Assembly: GCA_046757205.1 (NCBI GenBank)
Contig: JBHHXR010000208.1
Span: forward strand, 1 to 6,026
Direction of reading: 5' to 3'
Length of the DNA stretch: 6,026 nucleotides
Source: JBHHXR01 sp046757205
GTDB taxonomy: Bacteria > Pseudomonadota > Alphaproteobacteria > Rhodobacterales > Rhodobacteraceae
Below are positions 1 to 5,649 of the stretch, one piece after another (position 1 is the stretch's first letter; every line of letters begins with the position of its first letter). The position numbers and the translations under genes are program-made. Below the pieces are notes generated by a model. The model was not told the DNA's origin. It saw only the letters and a list, made by a program, of their open reading frames with translations, and made no database searches.

Positions 1-19
1 GGGCGGCGCTTGCGCCGGG

Positions 20-421
20 TCAGCCCTCGGGCAGGCCGTCGCGTTCGGCGCGCCTGCGCAGGGCGGCTGCCCGCTGCGCCGTCCGGCGTGCGATCAGCCG
101 GTCGATCGCGCGCACCCGGGCCTCGAGCCGCGCCGCCCGGGCGCGCAGCGGCTCGCGCTCCGACAGGCCGCTGGCGATGGCGGCGCGGATGCGGCGCCGC
201 CGCTTCTGCCGCCAGCGCTGCCAGTCGGCGTGGAGCCGCGCTTCGCCGATCGCGGTTCCGGCCGCGGCGCCACTCCCGGGCCGGTCGGCGAGCCGGCTCA
301 GCGCCTCCTGCAGGGCGGAGAGTTCGGCGTCGGCGGCCGCCAGATCGGCGACCCCGCGGTCGGCCGCCAGCCGGGCCAGGCCGCGCAGCCGGGAAAGCGG
401 CTCAGGCGCGGCCAAGGGCAC
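20..421 (-). CDS. small basic coiled-coil protein of unknown function downstream of flhB
   Basis: I do not recognise a named family. The frame gives 133 residues from a GTG at 421, or 131 from the TTG at 415, which has the better-spaced ribosome site; both overlap the end of flhB. The protein is soluble, with no signal peptide or membrane segment. Residues about 8-46 form a leucine- and alanine-rich helix with a mixed charge pattern (LRGLARLAADRGVADLAAA and on), then a short Gly/Ala break (48-57), then a strongly arginine-rich helix from about 61 to 128 containing WQRWRQKRRRRIRAA (67-81) and LEARVRAIDRLIARR (98-112). Two helices with a break, about 130 residues, and a basic charge in a flagellar export operon resemble the build of FliJ, the coiled-coil stalk of the export ATPase. 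That is shape and context only, not sequence recognition. Coding is supported by operon position and helix periodicity; a high-GC shadow frame is less likely, because nothing else occupies this stretch. Confidence 0.65.
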   Translation of the reverse strand: MPLAAPEPLSRLRGLARLAADRGVADLAAADAELSALQEALSRLADRPGSGAAAGTAIGEARLHADWQRWRQKRRRRIRAAIASGLSEREPLRARAARLEARVRAIDRLIARRTAQRAAALRRRAERDGLPEG

Positions 422-1499
422 CCTCGGCGGCGCGGCGGCGCATCGCCTCGGCGAAGCGTATGGCGGCGGCGACGGCCCGGTAGTGCTGCGGGGGGATTTC
501 CTCGCCGACGCCGACCAGGGCGTGGAGCGCGCGCGCCGTCGGCGGGTCGCGGTGCACCGGCACGCCGGAGGCCGCCGCGATCTCGCGGATCCGGGCGGCT
601 ATCTCGCCGGTTCCCTTGGCGACGCAGGCCGGCGCCGATCCCCTGCGCCGCGACCATGCGAGCGCCACCGCCACATGCGCCGGGTTGACGATCACGACGT
701 CGGCGCCCGGGACGTCGGCCATCATCCGGTTGGCGGCGACTTCCCGGGCCCGGGCGCGGCGCTCGCCCTTGAGCAGCGGGTCGCCCTCGGCCTGGCGCTG
801 TTCCTCCCGCAGGTCCTGGTGCGACATCCGCAGTTTCCTGGCATGGTCAAAGCGCTGCCAGAAATAGTCGGCCGCGGCGACGACCACGGCGACGATGAGG
901 ATGGCGCGCAACATGGCGGTGAGGCTCTGTCCGATCAGGCCGGCGAGGGCCGGGCCGGATGCGCGGGCGGCGCCGACGATCTCGTCGAACCGGCGGCCCA
1001 GGAACACCGCGAGCACGGTCGCCACGGCGATCATCTTGACCAGGGACTTGGCGAATTCGAACAGCCCGGTGCGCCCGAACTTCTTTGCCGCCGTAGAGAC
1101 CGGCGAAATCCGCGACAGTTTCGGGGCGAGTTTCTTCGGCGTGAAGACGAAGGCGCGCTGGGCGGCGGTCGCGGCGGCCGCGAGTATCCAGGGCAGCAGG
1201 AAGACCGGCGCCAGCGCCAGCAGGACCTGGCCGAAGGCGGGGCCGAGGACGCGCCTTCCGCCCGGTCCGGGGACGGCGCCGGAAAGCTCGCCGGCATGCG
1301 ACAGGAAACCCGACAGCGCGGCGCCGGCCAGCTCGGCGGGGTATGACCCGGCGACCGCCAGCGCCAGCACGAGACCGAGATAGGCCGCCGCCGCGGAAAC
1401 GTCGGACGAGCGCGGCAGATTGCCTTCGCGGCGCGCGTCGTCGAGCTTTTTCCGTGTCGGCGCATGGGTCTTCTCGCCGCCGCCGTTGGCATCGCTCAT
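402..1499 (-). CDS. flhB: flagellar type III export switch protein FlhB (NPAH cleavage motif)
   Basis: 365 residues. FlhB sits at the cytoplasmic mouth of the export gate and switches specificity from rod/hook to filament substrates after self-cleavage in its C-terminal domain. The N-terminus has the family signature THAPTRKKLDDARREGNLPR (11-30). Four membrane segments follow at about 37-60, 88-112, 148-168 and 193-215. After the linker (FDHARKLRMSHQDLREEQRQ, 217-236, then EGDPLLKG, 238-245) comes the cytoplasmic domain, with the cleavage motif at 272-275 and DPPTARALHALVGVGEEIPP (318-337). The motif reads N272-P273-A274-H275 (AAC CCG GCG CAT on the minus strand, 675-686) instead of the usual NPTH. 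Asn and Pro, which flank the cut bond, are intact, so cleavage is likely but may be altered in rate. The ATG at 1499 overlaps the fliR stop as ATGA. The last 20 bases may overlap the next gene. Confidence 0.97.
   Translation of the reverse strand: MSDANGGGEKTHAPTRKKLDDARREGNLPRSSDVSAAAAYLGLVLALAVAGSYPAELAGAALSGFLSHAGELSGAVPGPGGRRVLGPAFGQVLLALAPVFLLPWILAAAATAAQRAFVFTPKKLAPKLSRISPVSTAAKKFGRTGLFEFAKSLVKMIAVATVLAVFLGRRFDEIVGAARASGPALAGLIGQSLTAMLRAILIVAVVVAAADYFWQRFDHARKLRMSHQDLREEQRQAEGDPLLKGERRARAREVAANRMMADVPGADVVIVNPAHVAVALAWSRRRGSAPACVAKGTGEIAARIREIAAASGVPVHRDPPTARALHALVGVGEEIPPQHYRAVAAAIRFAEAMRRRAAEGALGRA
422..425 (-). promoter_or_regulatory. possible ribosome binding site inside the 3' end of flhB
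   Basis: On the minus strand GAGG is directly followed by GTG (421-419), the first possible start of the last gene, and lies 6 bases before TTG (415-413). The spacing is too short for the GTG and good for the TTG, so the TTG may be the start actually used. Confidence 0.35.
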
Positions 1500-2287
1500 G
1501 GCACTGGCCCCAGCGGCGCCGAGAGCGCGGCGTCCAGCGTGCCCCGCCAGACATCGAGAACCACCGGCGCCGACAGCATCAGCAGGACAATGCCGCCCGC
1601 GGTGATCGCCGGCGCGCCGATGAAGGCTACCATGAGCTGCGGCATCGCCCGGTTGATCGCGCCGAGCGCGACATTGTAGGCCAGCGAGGCGAGAACGAAG
1701 GGCGCCGCCAGCGTGACCGCCAAGGCGAAGGCCCCGGCGACCCGCGAGGTCCCCCATGCCGCGACGTCGGCCGCGGCGGCGAAGCGCCCGGCGGGAAGGA
1801 TGTCGTAGGACAGCGAGAGCGCCTGCACCGCCCTTACGTGCAGCCCCGCCGCCATCGCCACCGCGAGCCCCGCGATGACCAGAATGTTGCCGATCGCAGG
1901 CAGCGGATCCGGCGTCGCCCCGGCGCCGAAAATCTGTGCCAGCGAAGTGCTCTGCGCCGCCACCGAACCGGCCAGTTGCAGCACCATCACCACCAGCCGG
2001 AAGCCGATGCCGAGCAGCAGGCCGTTCGCCGCCTCGGCAAGAAATGCCAGTCCCATCGCCGCCGGCGGCGGCAGCGCCGAAGGCAGGCGCCCCTGCACCA
2101 GCGGCCAGGTAAGCACCGCGAAGGCGATCGCCGCGCCGAGCCGCACGCGCCCGGGAACCATCCGTTCGCCGAACCCCGGCAGCAGCGAAACGACGGCGCC
2201 GGCGCGAAGGAAGACCAGGAACATGCCGAACAGCGACACGTCGGCCAAGCGGGCGATGTCGGACAGGAACCCCGGCACCGCGATCAC
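1496..2287 (-). CDS. fliR: flagellar type III export protein FliR
   Basis: 263 residues, normal for FliR. With FliP and FliQ it builds the helical channel of the flagellar export gate (one FliR per FliP5-FliQ4-FliR1 complex) and contacts FlhB. The start is the GTG at 2287: it overlaps the flhA stop as GTGA and leaves about 20 residues before the first membrane helix, as in relatives. The open frame continues far upstream, but only as a shadow of flhA. Helical stretches lie at about 19-38, 47-65, 76-110, 130-150, 184-208 and 216-246. Family features are FLVFLRAGAVVSLLPGFGER (23-42) and SLAYNVALGAINRAMPQLMV (201-220), followed by AFIGAPA. The stop overlaps the flhB start (ATGA). A GTG start with a weak ribosome site suggests dependence on ribosomes finishing flhA. 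No frameshift or missing segment is seen. Confidence 0.96.
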   Translation of the reverse strand: MIAVPGFLSDIARLADVSLFGMFLVFLRAGAVVSLLPGFGERMVPGRVRLGAAIAFAVLTWPLVQGRLPSALPPPAAMGLAFLAEAANGLLLGIGFRLVVMVLQLAGSVAAQSTSLAQIFGAGATPDPLPAIGNILVIAGLAVAMAAGLHVRAVQALSLSYDILPAGRFAAAADVAAWGTSRVAGAFALAVTLAAPFVLASLAYNVALGAINRAMPQLMVAFIGAPAITAGGIVLLMLSAPVVLDVWRGTLDAALSAPLGPVP

Positions 2288-4368
2288 GCCATCCCGACCA
2301 GCGCCGGCCGCGCCGTCGTGCCGATCTCCTCGAACGACAATACCGGGTTGCGGATGCCCTTCGACGCGAGCACCGTGCGCAGGAAGCGCCGGCGCCGCGC
2401 CGAGGTGACGATCGCCGGATAGCGTCCGGCGTCGCCGGCGCTGGCCAGCTTCTCGGCCACGCAGCGGGCGAGCCGGTTGAATTCCTCCGGCGGCAGCGCG
2501 ATGTCCGCGGTGCCGTCCTCGCCGGTCAGCGTGTAGGTCTCGAAGACGCCCTCCCAGTCCGGCGAAATCTGCACCAGGGGCAGCGTGCCGTCTTCTTCGG
2601 AAACCTCCGAGACGAGTTGGAAACCGATGCGCTGGCGCACGTATTCGCAGATCGCCTCGGGCTGTTTCAGCGCCCCGGCCGCCTCGGCTATGGCTTCGAG
2701 GATCAGCGGCAGGTTGCGCACCGACACCTGCTCCTGGAGCAACAGCCGCAGCACCGCCTGCAGGGTATCGAGCGGCACCTTGTCCGGCACGAACTCGTCG
2801 ATCAGCCGGCGGTTGGCCCGGGCGCGGTCCGGATCGGTCACGCCGGCGAATTCGTCGAGCAGCTTTCGCAGGGCGCGGCGGCTGAACAGCAGGCCGATGT
2901 TCTGCTTGATGATTTCCAGCAGATGCGTGGCGATGACCTCGGGCGGGGTCACCACCGACAGGCCGAGGATCGCCGCCCTTTCCTGCTCGGCGGGGTCGAT
3001 CCACCTTGCCGGCGCTCCGAACACCGGCTCGGCGACCGACAGCCCATCCGGCGCTTCCGCGCCCTCGGCGGGACGCAGCACCAGAACCTTGTCGGTCTCG
3101 ATCCGGCTGCGGCCGTATTCGACGCCCTGCACACGGATGGCGTAGGTCGCCGGCGGCAGGGCGGCGCTGTCGGTCAGGCGGATCTCGGGCAGGATCAGGC
3201 CGAAGCTCTTGGCCACATGGTTGCGCATGTTGACGATCCGCGCGTCGAGCCCGGTGCCCGGGTCCATCACCGCGGCAACCAGGTCCGGCGCGAATTCCAG
3301 GTGGATTTCGTCCATGTCGAGAACGTCGCCCAGGGTCTTTTCCGGCGACCGCGCCTCGTTGCGCTGGCGCGCGATCTCGGCGTCGTCGGCCCGGCGCCGG
3401 GCTTCGCGGGACAGCCATGCGGCGGCGGCCAGGGCGCCGGAGCCGGCCACGAACGGAAGGAACGGCAGGCCGGGGACAAAGGCGAACAGGCCGAGCAGGA
3501 CGGCGACCGTGGCCAGCGCCGTCGGATAGCCGCCGAGTTGTGCCAGCAACGTGCGGTCGGCCGAGCCGACGGCCCCGCCCTTCGACAGCAGAAGCGCCGA
3601 GGCGATGGAAATGATAACCGCCGGTATCTGGCTGACCAGGCCGTCGCCGACGGTCAGGATCGAGTAGGTCTCGAATGCGCCGCCCATCGGCATGCCGTGC
3701 AGGAACACCCCGATCGCGAGCCCCATCGCCAGGTTGAGCAAGGTGATCAGAAGCCCGGCGACGGCATCGCCCTTGACGAATTTCGACGCCCCGTCCAGAG
3801 AGCCGAAAAACGTCGTCTCCTCCTGTTCGGTCTTGCGGCGCTGGCGCGCCTGTTCGTGGGTGATCGCACCGGCCGCGAGGTCGCTGTCGATGGCGAGCTG
3901 GCGCCCCGGCATGCCGTCGAGCGCGAAGCGCGCGCCAACCTCGGCCATGCGCCCCGCGCCCTTTGTGATCACGATGAAATTGACGATCAGCAGAACCCCG
4001 AACACCACGAGCCCGAGGTAGACGCTGCCGCCCATGATGAACATGGCGAAGCCCTCGATCACGTTGCCGGCGGCGTCGGTGCCGGTGTGGCCCTCGCCGA
4101 TGATCAGCTTGGTCGAGGAGACGTTCAGCGACAGCCGCAGCATCAGCGAGGCCAGCAGGATCGTCGGGAAGGACGAGAAATCGAGCGGCCGCTCGATGAA
4201 CAGCGTGATGGTGAATATCAGAATCGCCAGCCCGAACGACACCGCCAGCCCCAGATCGAGCACCCAGGACGGCATCGGCAGGATCATCATCACGATCACC
4301 GCCATCAGCGCCACCGCCAGGAGCACGGTGGGCTGGAAAAGCGCGGCGAGGGACAATCGGGCGGGCAT
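2284..4368 (-). CDS. flhA: flagellar type III export gate protein FlhA
   Basis: 694 residues, the usual length for FlhA. It forms the nonameric export gate ring in the inner membrane below the flagellar basal body, couples proton flow to export, and docks chaperone-substrate complexes. About eight membrane segments occupy residues 12-320 (roughly 13-32, 36-58, 64-82, 109-135, 202-223, 239-262, 282-300, 303-319). The FHIPEP signature region is clear: ILLASLMLRLSLN (70-82), then the conserved cytoplasmic loop GRMAEVGARFALDGMPG (139-155) and KFVKGDAVAG (196-205). K196, D201 and D242 match, at a constant offset of 7, Salmonella K203, D208 and D249, important for proton-driven export. The soluble C-terminal domain spans about 345-694 and contains NIGLLFSRRALRKLLDEF (490-507). 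The ATG at 4368 has no good Shine-Dalgarno sequence, fitting coupling to the transglycosylase gene 11 bases upstream. The stop overlaps the fliR start (GTGA). Confidence 0.98.
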   Translation of the reverse strand: MPARLSLAALFQPTVLLAVALMAVIVMMILPMPSWVLDLGLAVSFGLAILIFTITLFIERPLDFSSFPTILLASLMLRLSLNVSSTKLIIGEGHTGTDAAGNVIEGFAMFIMGGSVYLGLVVFGVLLIVNFIVITKGAGRMAEVGARFALDGMPGRQLAIDSDLAAGAITHEQARQRRKTEQEETTFFGSLDGASKFVKGDAVAGLLITLLNLAMGLAIGVFLHGMPMGGAFETYSILTVGDGLVSQIPAVIISIASALLLSKGGAVGSADRTLLAQLGGYPTALATVAVLLGLFAFVPGLPFLPFVAGSGALAAAAWLSREARRRADDAEIARQRNEARSPEKTLGDVLDMDEIHLEFAPDLVAAVMDPGTGLDARIVNMRNHVAKSFGLILPEIRLTDSAALPPATYAIRVQGVEYGRSRIETDKVLVLRPAEGAEAPDGLSVAEPVFGAPARWIDPAEQERAAILGLSVVTPPEVIATHLLEIIKQNIGLLFSRRALRKLLDEFAGVTDPDRARANRRLIDEFVPDKVPLDTLQAVLRLLLQEQVSVRNLPLILEAIAEAAGALKQPEAICEYVRQRIGFQLVSEVSEEDGTLPLVQISPDWEGVFETYTLTGEDGTADIALPPEEFNRLARCVAEKLASAGDAGRYPAIVTSARRRRFLRTVLASKGIRNPVLSFEEIGTTARPALVGMA

Positions 4369-4379
4369 TTGCGGGCGGA

Positions 4380-5144
4380 TCAGTAAAGCGCGCCGCGCGC
4401 CGGCGTCAGAATGCGCCAGTCGTCCGCCTGCGCGGCAAGTATGACAAGGCTGCCGGGCGCCGCGGCGCGGCCGGCTTCCGCGGCGTCGGCGGCGAGCAGG
4501 GCACCGGTCAGGACGCTTTCGGGGCGCCTGATTTCGGCGGCGGGCGTTGCGGCGGTTTCAGATGTCCGCGCACCGCCGTCCAGCCGCGCCAGTATCCTGT
4601 CGAAACGGCTGCGGTAGCGGGCGGCCAGTTCCGCGGTGCGGGAGTGATACGCCCCCGCCGCCGCCGACCACGATCCGGTTTCCGCAAAAAGGCCGCTCAG
4701 GAACCGCGCGGCATAGACCGCGTTGGTGTCCGGGTCGAACATGGCGTCGATGGACGGGAACGCGCCGCCGTGCCAGCGGTAGTTGATCTGGAAGCAGCCG
4801 ACGTCGAAGCTTCGCGCACCGGCGTCGAACCCGCGTTTGGTGTAGGCCAGCGCGGCGGCGCGGGTTTCGAACCACCGGCCCTCGCCCTGCATGTTGACGG
4901 TCCATGGCCAGGCCTCCGTCCGGCCGCGCCGCCGCCGCCCGGTCTCGGTCAGCGAAATCGCCCGCAGCACGTTTTCGGGCACGCCGACGCGCCTGGCTGC
5001 CCGGTCGCTCGATGCCTCGCAGATGCCGTCGGGCCCGGCGCCGGGCTGTCCGGCGCCACCGGCAATGCCGGTAAAGAGGAGCGTCCATACCACGGTCAGC
5101 GCCAGTTGCGCCGTCCGTCCGGTAATCCGTGCTCTCACAGGCAT
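4380..5144 (-). CDS. secreted lytic transglycosylase (SLT/lysozyme-like fold), probably flagellum-associated
   Basis: A 254-residue protein. The N-terminus has a basic stretch (MPVRARITGR) and a hydrophobic core at about 12-29 (LALTVVWTLLFTGIAGGA), as in a Sec signal peptide, so the enzyme should act in the periplasm. The SLT-type domain spans about 40-190. The likely catalytic acid is E67 in SLTETG, GCFQINYRWHG lies at 116-126 (the position of the G-x-M-Q-I-N block of other family members), and AGAYHS is at 163-168. C42 and C117 may form a disulfide (inference). Such enzymes cleave the glycan backbone of peptidoglycan, leaving 1,6-anhydro ends. The stop lies 11 bases before flhA, so the two are co-transcribed. 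This suggests it opens the wall for the flagellar rod, as the separate enzyme SltF does in Rhodobacter sphaeroides. The C-terminal tail after about 190 is Ala-rich with no recognised domain. An alternative start at 5165 adds 7 residues. Confidence 0.88.
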   Translation of the reverse strand: MPVRARITGRTAQLALTVVWTLLFTGIAGGAGQPGAGPDGICEASSDRAARRVGVPENVLRAISLTETGRRRRGRTEAWPWTVNMQGEGRWFETRAAALAYTKRGFDAGARSFDVGCFQINYRWHGGAFPSIDAMFDPDTNAVYAARFLSGLFAETGSWSAAAGAYHSRTAELAARYRSRFDRILARLDGGARTSETAATPAAEIRRPESVLTGALLAADAAEAGRAAAPGSLVILAAQADDWRILTPARGALY

Positions 5145-5148
5145 TCTG

Positions 5149-5155
5149 CCCTTCC
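5149..5155 (-). promoter_or_regulatory. ribosome binding site deciding the transglycosylase start
   Basis: On the minus strand GGAAGGG stands 4 bases before the ATG at 5144. The upstream in-frame ATG at 5165 is preceded by CGGGTCCCGACG, without a purine-rich Shine-Dalgarno element. The downstream start is therefore preferred. Confidence 0.5.
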
Positions 5156-5207
5156 GTCCCGCCATCGTCGGGACCCGTCTTAGGAGCAGAATGTTTACAA
5201 CGGGTAA

Positions 5208-5221
5208 CGGGCCGCGGCCCG
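5208..5221. repeat. 14-base perfect GC palindrome after the sulfur-transporter pair
   Basis: The sequence CGGGCCGCGGCCCG equals its own reverse complement. It begins 5 bases past the stop of the DUF6691 gene and could fold as a 5-base-pair stem with a CGCG loop in RNA. It is not followed by a T-run on the minus strand (TTACCCG follows), so it is not a standard intrinsic terminator. It could weakly attenuate read-through or protect the mRNA end. In DNA this GC-rich a short palindrome can also be chance. Confidence 0.4.
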
Positions 5222-5226
5222 GCGGG

Positions 5227-5649
5227 TCACACGGCCGCCAGCCGGATGCCGATGGGCCGCGCGACGGCCATGCCGGCGAGCATGGAAACGAAGAACACCG
5301 CCGCGCCGGTACCGCCGAAGCCCAGCGCCGCCAGCGCCGGGCCGGGGCAGAACCCGGCCAGCCCCCAGCCCAGGCCGAACATCAGGCTGCCGACCACCAG
5401 GTTGCGGTCCAGTTCGGGCGCCGGCCGGCGCGGAAAGCGGCTTCCCAGCGCCGATAGCCGCAGCCGCCCGGTGACCCGCCAGGCAACCGCCATCGGCAAG
5501 ATGGCGCCGCCCAGCACGAAGGCCAGCGTCGGATCCCAGTCGCCGAAGAAATCGAGCCAGCCCCTTACCTTGGCGGTATCCGTCATGCCCGAGATCAGCA
5601 GGCCAAGGCCGAAGATCGAACCGGCCAGCAGCGAAAACACGTAGCGCAT
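5227..5649 (-). CDS. YeeE/YedE-type membrane protein (DUF6691), second half of split sulfur transporter (PmpB-like)
   Basis: A complete 140-residue membrane protein. The ATG at 5649 is chosen because it overlaps the preceding stop (TGATG) and gives the normal family N-terminus MRYVFSLLAGSIFGLGL; an in-frame upstream extension to 5757 would lie inside the neighbouring gene. Visible motifs are GLGLLISGMTDTAKVRGW (14-31), WDPTLAFVLGGA (38-49) and GWGLAGFCPGPA (94-105) with a single conserved cysteine, C101. Membrane segments lie at about residues 4-21, 41-58, 84-107 and 114-133. These are the hallmarks of the second member of paired short YeeE/YedE proteins, which together resemble one full-length YeeE-type thiosulfate importer. 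The pair is inferred to form one inner-membrane channel for a small sulfur compound. It is followed by an 82-base gap and the flagellar genes, with no visible functional tie to them. Confidence 0.93.
   Translation of the reverse strand: MRYVFSLLAGSIFGLGLLISGMTDTAKVRGWLDFFGDWDPTLAFVLGGAILPMAVAWRVTGRLRLSALGSRFPRRPAPELDRNLVVGSLMFGLGWGLAGFCPGPALAALGFGGTGAAVFFVSMLAGMAVARPIGIRLAAV

Larger units (their letters stand above)
5145..5226 (-). promoter_or_regulatory. intergenic gap, probable leader/promoter region of the flagellar unit
   Basis: This is the only gap of any size in the window. Its middle (about 5178-5207) is clearly more AT-rich than the surroundings, on the minus strand reading GTTACCCGTTGTAAAC and then CATTCTGCTCCTAAGAC. 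An imperfect dyad GTTTAC/GTAAC (5193-5198 and 5204-5208) and a tandem AACGGG repeat with a 7-base period (5199-5211) lie here. I looked for sigma-70, sigma-28 (TAAA-N15-GCCGATAA), sigma-54 (GG-N10-GC) and CtrA-type (TTAA-N7-TTAA) elements and found no good match. The promoter assignment therefore rests on position and base composition only. Confidence 0.3.

Noticed and set aside
1..19. GGCGCAAGCGCC hairpin (minus strand) just after the stop of the last gene, as a terminator
   Set aside because: Only a 4-base-pair stem with a CAAG loop and no T-run before the window ends. It cannot be supported.
177..1346. 389-codon plus-strand open frame opposite flhB and the last gene
   Set aside because: Composition is Gly/Arg/Ala-rich without domains. 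flhB on the other strand is unmistakable, so this is a shadow.
2288..3418. Upstream extension of the fliR frame (giving a 640-residue protein)
   Set aside because: The extension is an Arg/Gly/Pro-rich shadow of flhA. The GTG at 2287 gives the normal FliR length and N-terminus.
2617..4386. Very long open frame (589 codons) on the plus strand opposite flhA
   Set aside because: It mirrors flhA, and its product is low-complexity (rich in Arg, Gln, His, Gly and Asp), as expected from an antisense frame of a GC-rich gene. No recognisable domain is seen.
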